This document shows, piece after piece, positions 1 through 8,001 of a stretch of 24,249 bases of DNA. Source of the stretch: Lachnospiraceae bacterium (GTDB lineage: Bacteria; Bacillota_A; Clostridia; Lachnospirales; Lachnospiraceae); contig QXWX01000100.1 of NCBI GenBank assembly GCA_009911175.1, positions 1 through 24,249 of the forward strand, written 5' to 3'. The first letter of the stretch is position 1; every line of letters starts with the position of its first letter. Both the position numbers and the translations under genes were made by a program. The notes beneath the pieces were generated by a model. It did not search any database. It was not told the origin of the DNA and worked only from the letters and a program-made list of their open reading frames with translations.

Positions 1-60
1 GCGGAGCGAATCAGAAAATACGGGTTTGCGTTTGAAGGGAAGAAGGTTCTGATCGGGTAA
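1..60 (+). CDS. C-terminal end of a truncated upstream gene, function unknown
   Basis: The first 60 bases are open in frame 1 and end in TAA at 58-60. They encode 19 residues ending in FEGKKVLIG. Codon use resembles the neighbouring genes, and a hairpin terminator follows 77 bases later, which fits a real gene end. Too little remains to name a family. The gene is convergent with the sensor kinase at 247-2055. Confidence 0.55.
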   Translation, partial: AERIRKYGFAFEGKKVLIG

Positions 61-137
61 ATAAAAAATCCTTTTGCGGTGCAGAATATCTGTCAGCAAA
101 GCAAGAATCATAATGACATATTCGAGGATGTTAAGAG

Positions 138-171
138 TACTGCTTCCCCGGCAATATACGGGGGAGCAGTA
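138..171. terminator. Bidirectional hairpin terminator between convergent genes
   Basis: A 13-bp stem (138-150 with 159-171, one G-U pair) closes an 8-base loop (gcaatata). It lies between the plus-strand gene ending at 60 and the minus-strand kinase ending at 247. Neither side has a long T run, so the terminator call rests mainly on stem strength and position. The remaining bases of 61-246 show no convincing gene. Confidence 0.6.
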
Positions 172-246
172 GCGGCCTCAATATGGTGTATGCCCGAGAC
201 TGTACTCTGCTTTTTGAAAAAATCTATTTACAATCTTTCCTTCAAT

Positions 247-2055
247 TCAGATCCCAAGCTCTCTCTTATTCCCCACTTCCTTCGGAACCTCAAACCGAAC
301 ACAAGTCCCCCTCCCCTCATGGCTTACAACCGTCAATCCTGCATTTCCGGGATAGGTCAGCACAAGCCTCTTATGCGTATTCCTCATTCCGATATGATGC
401 CCCTGTTCTTCCGCGGACTGCAGGGATTCGCGGATCTGTCTCAGCCTCTCTTTCTCAATCCCCACCCCGTTATCCAAAATATGAAACTTTAAAACCTCCC
501 CCTTCTCAAAAATCTTGATCCGAATCACCAGCGAATCCGAAGGGCAGCGGATGCTGTAATGAATGCTGTTCTCGAGCAGGGGCTGAAACAGCAGACGGAT
601 CACGCAATAATTTAAAACCGAATCGTCATAATCCCACAAGAGCACGATCTGCCCCGGATGGTGGAACTTCTGGATTTCCATATATTCCTTGCAGAACTGG
701 ATCTCGTCCTTTAAGGAAACAGAAGTTTTGGAGTCGCTGAGCGCATACCGGAGAATATCGGAAAGCGCATGGACCAGACGGCTTGCGGAGGCATGATATC
801 CTTCGTTTTTGACGATCTCCATATCAATCGACTGCAGGGTATTGAAGAAAAAATGCGGGTTGATCTGAAGCTGGAGTGCCTTCAATTCGCTGATCGTCTT
901 TTTTAACTGCCATTCTTTTAACTGCATGGTCAGCATATTATTCCGGACAAAGGTAAAAATGACCTGGTTTAAGATCAAATTGTATTCATCCAGCTTTTCG
1001 GCGTCGATAAATTCCCCGCTGTCATCCAGAGAAAGAGTTCCCTTTTCCGCGCACCAGAGAATATCCAGCAGCCGTTCAATCTGATGAAAGTTCTTATTGG
1101 TCAGATAGAGGCTGAACAAAAGGCACAGGATGGCGGCGGCGAGGCAGCCGATCAATACACAATAAAGAATATTGTACATCAGGCGATAAATGTCCCGGGA
1201 AGGAACAAGGGACAAAAAGTGCAGATCATAATCGGGATAGATAAATTCCGTCAATACATAGGAACGGCTGTTGTATTTGACAGAGGACAGATAGTGCCCG
1301 GTGTCTGTCAGGGGAAGGGAAAGCTGTTCATGAATCCCCTGCTCCTCGCTGAAATGAAGCTGTTCCGCGTTTGCATTGGAAAACAGCATACGGCCTTCGG
1401 AGTTTGTGACAAAGATAGACTCATTGGGATAGTTTTCCAGGGAGGAGAGAAGCTCGGATAAAACAGACTGATCTAAGTTGACGACAAGCACGCCGCCGTA
1501 GTAACGGATCCTTCTGTATATGGTGACCGCGCTGTGTTCCTTCTCAAAATGATAATTCTGGAAGAACCGCGGAACGATCCATTTCTCCTCATCCGGAGCA
1601 TGCTCTTTAAAGTCCCGGAGCCATTGCTGGTCGGCGGAATCCTGGATCGAGGTCAGCTTTTCACCTGTCTGAAAAAAATAATCCTTTTCGTTCGGAAAAT
1701 ATACATACACGGAATCAATGTAGGAAGAACTGGATTTTAAATTCTCGAGAATGTTGAATATGATATTTTTGGTCACATGTTCTTTGTAGTTCATGGAATT
1801 TTGATTTGAGATCCGGTACATGGACATGGAAATGGCGCTGTTCGTGTTCATCATCTTGGCGATATCATCCCCTTTTGTAAGGATTTCCTCCATGAGCTGG
1901 CTGCTGGCCTGAAACGAACTCTGCGCCTGGGTATTGGAATTTTCGCGGATCTGAAAATAAGAATACACGGTTAATAAAAGGCCGATGATCATTACGGGCA
2001 GAGAAAAAAGGAAAAAATAACGGGTAAATTTATGGATAAAATATTTTTGTTTCAT
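247..2055 (-). CDS. YesM-type sensor histidine kinase
   Basis: A 602-residue membrane sensor kinase that probably autophosphorylates on a histidine and passes phosphate to the AraC-type regulator encoded just upstream on the same strand. There are transmembrane segments at about residues 13-34 and 290-318, enclosing an extracellular sensing region of about 255 residues. A HAMP-like linker follows. The phosphoacceptor sits in INPHFFFNTL (His401). The HATPase region shows the N box (LLEN, Asn496), DNGVG (528-532) and a GHHIGMRNTHKRL motif near 552-563. This layout is that of the His_kinase/YesM family, which often controls neighbouring CUT1 sugar importers. The start is ATG, 32 bases after the regulator's stop, behind a weak ribosome site, suggesting translation coupled to the regulator. 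The divergent ABC operon at 3015 is the likely target. The ligand is unknown, probably a sugar or a binding-protein complex. Confidence 0.93.
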   Translation of the reverse strand: MKQKYFIHKFTRYFFLFSLPVMIIGLLLTVYSYFQIRENSNTQAQSSFQASSQLMEEILTKGDDIAKMMNTNSAISMSMYRISNQNSMNYKEHVTKNIIFNILENLKSSSSYIDSVYVYFPNEKDYFFQTGEKLTSIQDSADQQWLRDFKEHAPDEEKWIVPRFFQNYHFEKEHSAVTIYRRIRYYGGVLVVNLDQSVLSELLSSLENYPNESIFVTNSEGRMLFSNANAEQLHFSEEQGIHEQLSLPLTDTGHYLSSVKYNSRSYVLTEFIYPDYDLHFLSLVPSRDIYRLMYNILYCVLIGCLAAAILCLLFSLYLTNKNFHQIERLLDILWCAEKGTLSLDDSGEFIDAEKLDEYNLILNQVIFTFVRNNMLTMQLKEWQLKKTISELKALQLQINPHFFFNTLQSIDMEIVKNEGYHASASRLVHALSDILRYALSDSKTSVSLKDEIQFCKEYMEIQKFHHPGQIVLLWDYDDSVLNYCVIRLLFQPLLENSIHYSIRCPSDSLVIRIKIFEKGEVLKFHILDNGVGIEKERLRQIRESLQSAEEQGHHIGMRNTHKRLVLTYPGNAGLTVVSHEGRGTCVRFEVPKEVGNKRELGI

Positions 2056-2087
2056 AGAGCAGCTACCTGGTGTACGAACCCTTTCTG

Positions 2088-2834
2088 TCAGTCCTCAGAA
2101 ATCGTATTCCTGTATTCCCTCGGCGTGACGTTAAAATATTGCTTAAACGCGCGGGTAAAATTCTTCGGATTGTCATATCCAACCATCAGAGAAATCTCGT
2201 ATGTTTTGAAGGAGATATCATTTAGCAGCTCCGCTGCGCGTTCCATCCTGCATCGGGTTAAATAGTCTGAAAATGTAATCTCTGTTATTTTATGAAATAA
2301 TTTCGAAAAATAACCGGGACTCAGGTGAACAGATACGGCAGTATTTTCCAGAGAGGCGTCGCTTAAGTTGTTTTGTACATATTCCTTTGCCGCCGCGATC
2401 AGCTTTTGATGATACGTACTGTTCGTTTCGTCAACCGAATCCATGGAAGGATCCCCCGATTTTTCAAGCAGGTCCTTGATCCGCAGCATTGCTGCGGTGA
2501 GCTCCTCATACTTGATGGGCTTTAACAGAAAATCATGTACTTTATAGCGGATGGCCTGCTGCGCGTAGTCAAAATGCTTGTATCCGGTCAGGATCACCAC
2601 TTCAATCGGATTTTTATTTTCCCGGAGCATCCGGACCAGGTCAAGACCGGAAATGTTCGGAAGACGGATATCCGTTAAAAGAATATCCGCATGCTCGGCG
2701 GATAAATATCGGAACGCATCCTGTCCGTTGGAAAAGGAGGCGGCTACATGGATTCCCAGAGAATCCCATGGGAAAAGATGGATAAGACAATCCCGGATAT
2801 TTGATTCGTCTTCCACGATCACTAAGCTGAGCAA
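2088..2834 (-). CDS. YesN-type response regulator, receiver plus AraC DNA-binding domain
   Basis: A 248-residue regulator. The N-terminal receiver domain has the acidic pocket (VEDE, residues 7-10), the phosphoacceptor Asp55 in LLTDIRLP, Thr83 in ILTG and Lys105 in LLKP. The C-terminal AraC/XylS domain (about 150-244) has two helix-turn-helix units ending in the family's FNVTPREYR signature. The start is TTG at 2834; it is supported by a strong GAGGAGGAA ribosome site seven bases upstream and by the receiver domain beginning immediately after. It precedes its kinase in one minus-strand transcription unit. It probably activates the divergent binding-protein promoter, where repeated AATGTCA-like half-sites lie (2912-2940). 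At 248 residues it is much shorter than the roughly 500-residue YesN forms, because it lacks the long linker region. Confidence 0.93.
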   Translation of the reverse strand: MLSLVIVEDESNIRDCLIHLFPWDSLGIHVAASFSNGQDAFRYLSAEHADILLTDIRLPNISGLDLVRMLRENKNPIEVVILTGYKHFDYAQQAIRYKVHDFLLKPIKYEELTAAMLRIKDLLEKSGDPSMDSVDETNSTYHQKLIAAAKEYVQNNLSDASLENTAVSVHLSPGYFSKLFHKITEITFSDYLTRCRMERAAELLNDISFKTYEISLMVGYDNPKNFTRAFKQYFNVTPREYRNTISED

Positions 2835-2883
2835 CAGGGTTCCTCCTCAATATAAGACATAAAATGAGTCAAAATATTAATAA

Positions 2884-2911
2884 ATGATACTTATGGGAAT
2901 CATATTATCAT
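2884..2911. repeat. ATGATA/TATCAT inverted repeat in the divergent promoter region
   Basis: ATGATA (2884-2889) and TATCAT (2906-2911) form a perfect 6-bp inverted repeat with half-site centres 22 bases apart. It lies between the regulator and the ABC operon. It could be a second operator or chance in AT-rich DNA. Confidence 0.25.
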
Positions 2912-2940
2912 AATGTCAGAAGAAATGTCAAGAAATGTGT
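2912..2940 (+). promoter_or_regulatory. AATGTCA direct repeats, possible response-regulator binding sites
   Basis: AATGTCA occurs at 2912-2918 and 2924-2930, with a variant AATGTGT at 2934-2940. They lie just upstream of a TATGAT -10 element that lacks a good -35. Phased direct repeats next to a weak -35 are what an AraC-type activator would use. The link to the neighbouring regulator is inferred. Confidence 0.4.
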
Positions 2941-2959
2941 CTGGTATGAAAAATTCGAT

Positions 2960-2965
2960 TATGAT
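2960..2965 (+). promoter_or_regulatory. Putative -10 element of the first ABC operon promoter
   Basis: TATGAT lies 50 bases upstream of the binding-protein start. The -35 position (about 2937-2942) is a poor match, which suggests an activator-dependent promoter. The gene's ribosome site AGGAGG (2999-3004) sits 10 bases before ATG 3015. Confidence 0.4.
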
Positions 2966-3014
2966 AGGTTAATGGTATCACAAAACAGACAGACAAAAAG
3001 GAGGAACGTGACTT

Positions 3015-4355
3015 ATGAAAAGAAAGTATTTTGCGGTGCTGCTATCTGCCGCGCTGGCCATCACAGCTGCTTTTTCGGTGACCGGCTGCGGAAATGCAGA
3101 TCCAGATCAGGAGGCAGAGAAAAAAGAACAGAGTGCAGAAAATCCAGAGGAGGAGATCACCCTTCGGTTTATGTGGTGGGGAGATGACGTCCGGCATCAG
3201 GCGACGCTGGATGTGATCGAGCAGTATGAAACGGAGCATCCCAATGTGACCATTGAAGCCGAATACGGAGGCTATGACGGATATTTTGAAAAACTGACCA
3301 CCCAGCTTTCGGGAGGGACTGTGGCGGATATCATCCAGTACAATGCGAATACGGTTTCAGATCTGATGGCCATCGGCGATGTGTTCGTGAATCTGGAGGA
3401 TTACGCGGATGTGCTGGATACATCCGATTTCAATCAGGAGTTTATCAAAAATTTTTCCTACTATGACGGAAAGATGATCGCTGTGCCGACTGGAATCAAC
3501 GGCGGGATTTGGCTGGCTAATACGGCATTGTTTGACGAAGCTGAGGTGGACGCGGAAGAGATCAGGACCTGGGATGACTTTATCGAAGCGGGAAAAGCGA
3601 TCCATCAGGCAAATGAGTCCTGCTATCTGTTCAATATTGACATTGAGACGCTGGGAAAAGAATTATTAGGCTCCATCATGGCACAGATCACCGGAGAAGA
3701 TCTGGTCAATAAAGACACCATGGAAATGAATTTTACAAAGGAAGATCTGCAGAAGGCATTTACCCTGATCCAGGAAATGTATGCAAATGATGTGATCGAG
3801 CCGGCGGCGGACAGCGCACCCTATGCGTTAAAGCTGAATACGAATCCAAAATGGATCCAGCATGAGCTGGCAGTCGTTTACGGCGCGACATCTAACATTT
3901 TCGAAGGATACTATGATTTCCAGGATACGGCGGCCGCGCTGAGCATGCCGGAATTTGAGGACGCGAAGGAATCCGGAGTCCTGTATGTGCCGCCTCAGAT
4001 GCTGGCCATTTCCTCCAAATGTGAGCACCCGGAAGTGGCAGCGGATTTCCTGAATTATTTTTATAATGATGAGACGGCGATCCATACGCTGAAAACCTGC
4101 CGTTCGGTTCCGCCTACGGAAAAAGGACAGAAGATCTGTGAGGAAAATGGATATGCGGATCCGGTGCTGGTATCCGCAATTACAAAGGCAGGGGAAACAG
4201 GAACCATTCATCAGAATCTTTATACGCCCACAGAAGTAGTGGAAATCCTCCAGGACGCAGTCGAGAAGATCGCTTATGCCCAGGGGGACGTGGAGACGAT
4301 CACCAATGACGCGATGAGCCTTCTGGAAGAAACACTGGGACGCCTGCGGAAATAG
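3015..4355 (+). CDS. Extracellular solute-binding lipoprotein, CUT1 sugar ABC importer
   Basis: A 446-residue substrate-binding protein of the MalE/UgpB-like family 1 extracellular solute-binding group. It captures an oligosaccharide or sugar derivative outside the membrane and delivers it to the two permeases encoded next. A signal peptide (residues 1-24) ends in a VTGC lipobox with Cys25, followed by an acidic, flexible linker. The mature part begins with ITLRFMWWGDD, a start typical of the family. The start is ATG 3015 behind AGGAGG. It is the first gene of the YesMN-linked operon. A hairpin after its stop may keep its transcript more abundant than the permease part. The exact ligand cannot be read from the sequence; the downstream glycosidase-like and esterase genes suggest a decorated glycan fragment. 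Confidence 0.93.
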   Translation: MKRKYFAVLLSAALAITAAFSVTGCGNADPDQEAEKKEQSAENPEEEITLRFMWWGDDVRHQATLDVIEQYETEHPNVTIEAEYGGYDGYFEKLTTQLSGGTVADIIQYNANTVSDLMAIGDVFVNLEDYADVLDTSDFNQEFIKNFSYYDGKMIAVPTGINGGIWLANTALFDEAEVDAEEIRTWDDFIEAGKAIHQANESCYLFNIDIETLGKELLGSIMAQITGEDLVNKDTMEMNFTKEDLQKAFTLIQEMYANDVIEPAADSAPYALKLNTNPKWIQHELAVVYGATSNIFEGYYDFQDTAAALSMPEFEDAKESGVLYVPPQMLAISSKCEHPEVAADFLNYFYNDETAIHTLKTCRSVPPTEKGQKICEENGYADPVLVSAITKAGETGTIHQNLYTPTEVVEILQDAVEKIAYAQGDVETITNDAMSLLEETLGRLRK

Positions 4356-4401
4356 TAAAATGGTTAGGGCGCAAGCGGTAACTGGAAATAAAAGAACAGC
4401 A

Positions 4402-4431
4402 GGAGGGCTGACGACAACCGTCAAGCCCTCC
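4402..4431 (+). promoter_or_regulatory. Intercistronic hairpin between binding protein and permease
   Basis: GGAGGGCT (4402-4409) pairs with AGCCCTCC (4424-4431); GACG/CGTC extends the stem past one bulged A around an ACAAC loop. No T run follows, so it is more likely an mRNA-stabilising or partial attenuating element than a full terminator. It sits 15 bases before the permease start. Confidence 0.6.
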
Positions 4432-4445
4432 GGAAGGATGATGCT

Positions 4446-5324
4446 ATGAAAAGAACGAGGAGAAAGATTGGAGAAGCACAGGGATATCTGTATATTCTTC
4501 CGTGGATCATCGGATTTCTGATGTTCCAGTTGATTCCGCTGGTCAATTCGTTTCGGTATTCGATGACAAATATTAAATTGGGCGGGGAATATCAGTTTAT
4601 CGGTCTGGAAAATTACATAAGAATGTTTACGGCGGATGCGGATCTGTTCCAATCCATGCGGGTCACTGTCAAATATCTGATCATGGTCGTTCCGGCAAAA
4701 CTGATCTTTGCGCTGATCGTGGCAATGATATTGAGTATGAAGATCCGGGGGATCCGGGTGTTCCGCACCATGTATTACCTTCCGTCCATACTGGGAGGAA
4801 GTGTCGCGATTTCGGCATTGTGGCGGGTGATGTTTATGAAAACGGGAATCATCAATCACCTTCTGGGAACAGAGATCAACTGGCTGGGAGACCCGAAATA
4901 TGCGTTATTTACCATCGGATTGATTGACATTTGGCAGTTCGGCTCCTCCATGGTCCTGTTTTTCGCGGCACTAAAGCAGGTGCCGAAAGACCTGTATGAG
5001 GCGGCGCAGATTGACGGTGCCGGCAAGGTAAGAGTGTTTTTTCAAATCACATTTCCGATGATCAGTCCGGTCATGCTGTTTAACATCGTGATGCAGACCA
5101 TCAATGCGCTGCAGAACTATACCTCCGCCTATGTGGTGACAGGAGGAGGTCCGCTCAAGTCCACCAATATTATGGCCTTGAAGATCTATCAGGACGCATT
5201 CGTAAAATCAGATCTGGGGTATGCCAGCGCAGAATCCTGGCTGTTGTTCCTACTGCTGCTCTGCCTGAGTGGGCTGATTTTTCTAACTTCGAAATATTGG
5301 GTATTTTATGGGGATGAATCATGA
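4446..5324 (+). CDS. ABC sugar permease, LplB/UgpA-type
   Basis: A 292-residue inner-membrane subunit of the CUT1 importer with about six transmembrane segments, the first at about residues 17-37 (YILPWIIGFLMFQLIPLV). The cytoplasmic EAA loop that docks on the ATPase reads LYEAAQIDGAGKVRVFFQITFP, with the conserved EAA, G and final P. It pairs with the second permease 12 bases downstream and follows the binding protein. No ATPase gene is present, so a shared MsmK/MsmX-like ATPase encoded elsewhere is expected; this is known for many Gram-positive CUT1 systems. The start is ATG 4446 behind AAGG. Members of this subgroup carry diverse oligosaccharides, so the substrate is not assigned. Confidence 0.93.
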   Translation: MKRTRRKIGEAQGYLYILPWIIGFLMFQLIPLVNSFRYSMTNIKLGGEYQFIGLENYIRMFTADADLFQSMRVTVKYLIMVVPAKLIFALIVAMILSMKIRGIRVFRTMYYLPSILGGSVAISALWRVMFMKTGIINHLLGTEINWLGDPKYALFTIGLIDIWQFGSSMVLFFAALKQVPKDLYEAAQIDGAGKVRVFFQITFPMISPVMLFNIVMQTINALQNYTSAYVVTGGGPLKSTNIMALKIYQDAFVKSDLGYASAESWLLFLLLLCLSGLIFLTSKYWVFYGDES

Positions 5325-5336
5325 GGAAGGAGGGCA

Positions 5337-6182
5337 ATGGAAATGAAGAAAAAACGGTGGATGCATTGGTTTTCCCTTCTGCTGATCACCGCAGTGGGAA
5401 TCTGCATGGTCTATCCGCTGCTATGGATGTTTTTCGCGTCCTTTAAATCAAATGATGAGATCAACCTTGCGGCAGGGCTTTTGCCGGAGAACTTTGACTG
5501 GTCCGGTTTTATCAAAGGGTGGGAATCCTCCGGACAGTATACGTTTACGGATTTTTTTCTCAATACCTTTATGCTGGTGATCCCGACCGTATTGTTTACG
5601 GTGATTTCCTGCACGGTCGTTGCCTACGGATTTGCCAGATTTTCCTTTAAAGGAAATAAGCTGCTGTTCGGCGTGATGCTGTCCACCCTGATGGTGCCTA
5701 ACGCCGTGCTGATCATACCGAGATATCTGCTGTTCCGCAATTTCGGATGGCTGGACAGCTACATGCCGTTCTGGATGCCGGCGCTGTTTGCGTGCTATCC
5801 GTTTTTTATCTATCAGGAGGTGCAGTTTTTGAGGGGAATCCCGAGGGAGCTGGACGAGGCGGCCAAAATAGACGGATGCAATTCCTTTCAGATTTTCATA
5901 CGGATCCTGCTGCCGATCTTAAAGCCGTCCATGATATCCGTATGCATTTTCCAGACGATCTGGGTATGGAATGATTTTATGAATCCGCTGATCTACATCA
6001 ACAGCGTATCCAAATATCCGCTGTCGCTTGCGCTTCGGATGGGATTGGATGTCGCGGCGTCTGCAAACTGGAATGAGATCATGTCAATGGCATGCGTATC
6101 CATTCTGCCCCTGGTCATTCTGTTTTTCTGTCTGCAGAAATATTTTGTGGAAGGGATCGCGTCGTCGGGGCTGAAGGGATGA
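5337..6182 (+). CDS. ABC sugar permease, LplC/UgpE-type
   Basis: The 281-residue second permease of the first importer, with about six transmembrane segments beginning near residue 11. Its EAA loop reads LDEAAKIDGCNSFQIFIRILLP. The C-terminus (FVEGIASSGLKG) matches the usual end of MalG/UgpE-like proteins, where the tail packs against the ATPase. A GGAAGGAGG ribosome site lies just before ATG 5337, 12 bases after the first permease, so the two are probably co-translated. It forms the membrane channel with the 4446-5324 product. Confidence 0.93.
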   Translation: MEMKKKRWMHWFSLLLITAVGICMVYPLLWMFFASFKSNDEINLAAGLLPENFDWSGFIKGWESSGQYTFTDFFLNTFMLVIPTVLFTVISCTVVAYGFARFSFKGNKLLFGVMLSTLMVPNAVLIIPRYLLFRNFGWLDSYMPFWMPALFACYPFFIYQEVQFLRGIPRELDEAAKIDGCNSFQIFIRILLPILKPSMISVCIFQTIWVWNDFMNPLIYINSVSKYPLSLALRMGLDVAASANWNEIMSMACVSILPLVILFFCLQKYFVEGIASSGLKG

Positions 6183-6210
6183 AGCAAGATTAGGAAAGGA
6201 GAGAATCAAT

Positions 6211-8001
6211 ATGGAAAATTATCGATTATCAGATGAAGTCCGCCCGCCGGAAGGGCAGCCATCACAGAGTGCCTCCGGGTATACATTTCGGGCAATGGAA
6301 ATCCACGATTTTACACAGATCTGGAATCTGGATGAGATCAGGAGGCGGTTGGATTTCTGCGTAAAAAATCATATGAACGCAATGGTGTTCCACGAACCCG
6401 GGATCGAGGATAAAATTGTGTTTCCGGCAAAATTTTTGGGCGGGTCCGGAGATCCGAAAAGCTATTATGACGCATTTTTAGAGGTGGATCATCCGATCCT
6501 GAATCACGCCCTGCGGGAAAACCTGAATTTAAACAGAAGGGATTATATCAACCATGTGATCCGGGAAGCCAAAGAGGCCGGGGTTGAGATTTATTTTGAA
6601 AACAAGGAATTATGGTTTTCCGATTTTGTGCTGAAATACAAAAAAGAGTTGATGCAGGCGGACGGAACCATTTGCCCCAGCGATCCCTTCTGGTATGAGG
6701 AATTTTTGCCGTATAAATACAAAGAACTGTTCCTTGCGCTGCCGGATCTGGCCGGAATCATATGCTCCATCGGAACCGGGGAAGCGAGGCTTGCGATCAG
6801 CAATACCTTTGCCTGCGGATGTGAGCGGTGCCGGAACCTGGAGCCGGCAGACTGGTACAAAAACATGATCCTGGCCATATATCAGCCGTTCCGGGAGGCC
6901 GGAAAAAAATTGATCATCCGGGACTTTATTTATACCAAGGCGGAACAGGAACGGTTCCAGAAGGCATTCATTGATTTGCCGGAAGAGATCGTGCTGTCCC
7001 TGAAAAATACGCCTCATGATTTTTATCCTACGTTTCCGGATAATCCGCTGATGGGACATGTGGGCAGCCATCCGCAGATCACGGAGTACGATGTAAACGG
7101 GCAGTTTTTCGGATGGGGAGCCCAGCCCTCCGCCATGCTGTCGGATATCAGGCGAAGGCTTCAATATGGAAAGGAGCATCAGGTGACAGGATTTCTGGCG
7201 AGGACGGACTGGGAGGGCGTGCAGGACTGGACCTGCTTTGACAATCTGAATCTGGTGAACCTGTATGCCATTGCCGCCTATGCGGAAAATGAGAACACCA
7301 GCGAAGAAGAGATCTATCTGCGCTGGCTGCAGGGAGAGCATCTGATCAGCGGTACGCTGAGTCCCGGTGAATTGAAAAAATGCGTCAGCACGGTAAAGGA
7401 GATCATGGACGCTACATGGCCCATCGTGGAAAAAACAAATTTTGTCAACGGATGTCTGTTTTCCAATGACAGCTGCATGCATCTCACTCCGGAGCAGTTT
7501 ACCTTTATCGGCGGGACGCATCACAGCCTGAGCGAATGGGATCCGGATAAAAAGGATGCCCTGGAAATGTCGCCGGAAAACATCGGAAGGATCATCGCGG
7601 ATAAGGAAGAAGCCCATGCCCGGTGCGAAGCGCTTGCGGACCGGGTGGAAGCAGGGAATATGGGGCTGACCAAGGAAGCTTATGAGAAGATGAAGGAGCA
7701 TTTTGAATTTATGCGCTGGTATGTCCGCGGATTCCGGCTGACAGCGAGAGGATACTGCTTTGGAAGATATGTGACAGAAAAGAACGGGGCAGACATTCTG
7801 GCTGAGGGAAAAACAGCCGCAAAATTGCTGGCGGAAACCATCCGGGAGATGGAGCGCTATGGGGAAGGCATCAGAGAGACTTCATTTATAAAGAAATATC
7901 CGTTTGACGCGCAGCTGAATCCGGAACGGATCGAATTTTATACCCATGCATTGAAACGGATGCTTGAAGAAGGAAAGAAGGTGGAAAGCGTTGCACATTG
8001 A
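6211..8001 (+). CDS. GH67-like (alpha-glucuronidase-like) TIM-barrel glycosidase, substrate unknown
   Basis: A 596-residue protein without a signal peptide, so cytoplasmic, acting after import. Similarity to alpha-glucuronidase-type TIM barrels is seen in the order of motifs: GTGE (188-191) after a beta strand, a CGCERC cysteine pair cluster (202-207), KNTPHDFYP (265-273), an ITEYDVNGQFFGWG strand (290-303) and RTDWEG (331-336). In GH67 the acid and base residues lie in comparable C-terminal ends of strands, so Glu191, Glu292, Asp333 and Glu335 are candidates by inference. The C-terminal half (about 360-596) looks helical, as in alpha-glucuronidases. It begins 28 bases after the permease with GGAGAG before the ATG and overlaps the next gene. 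It probably removes a uronic or similar sugar from the imported compound. It is clearly not a close GH67 copy, so the enzyme class is tentative. Confidence 0.6.
   Translation: MENYRLSDEVRPPEGQPSQSASGYTFRAMEIHDFTQIWNLDEIRRRLDFCVKNHMNAMVFHEPGIEDKIVFPAKFLGGSGDPKSYYDAFLEVDHPILNHALRENLNLNRRDYINHVIREAKEAGVEIYFENKELWFSDFVLKYKKELMQADGTICPSDPFWYEEFLPYKYKELFLALPDLAGIICSIGTGEARLAISNTFACGCERCRNLEPADWYKNMILAIYQPFREAGKKLIIRDFIYTKAEQERFQKAFIDLPEEIVLSLKNTPHDFYPTFPDNPLMGHVGSHPQITEYDVNGQFFGWGAQPSAMLSDIRRRLQYGKEHQVTGFLARTDWEGVQDWTCFDNLNLVNLYAIAAYAENENTSEEEIYLRWLQGEHLISGTLSPGELKKCVSTVKEIMDATWPIVEKTNFVNGCLFSNDSCMHLTPEQFTFIGGTHHSLSEWDPDKKDALEMSPENIGRIIADKEEAHARCEALADRVEAGNMGLTKEAYEKMKEHFEFMRWYVRGFRLTARGYCFGRYVTEKNGADILAEGKTAAKLLAETIREMERYGEGIRETSFIKKYPFDAQLNPERIEFYTHALKRMLEEGKKVESVAH

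Noticed and set aside
79..518. Two overlapping plus-strand frames opposite the kinase 3' end
   Set aside because: They cover the antisense of the kinase HATPase domain and run through the terminator hairpin, without ribosome sites.
3828..4859. Long minus-strand open frame (343 codons)
   Set aside because: It spans the antisense of the binding protein and permease genes, has histidine- and arginine-rich low-sense composition and no ribosome site. It is a shadow of the real genes.
6610..7701. Long minus-strand open frame (363 codons) opposite the GH67-like gene
   Set aside because: The plus strand has clear motifs, ribosome site and operon spacing. The minus frame has no recognisable domain.
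7964..7990. Earlier TTG start for the DraG-like gene
   Set aside because: No ribosome site precedes 7964, while AAGGTGG is well spaced for TTG 7991.
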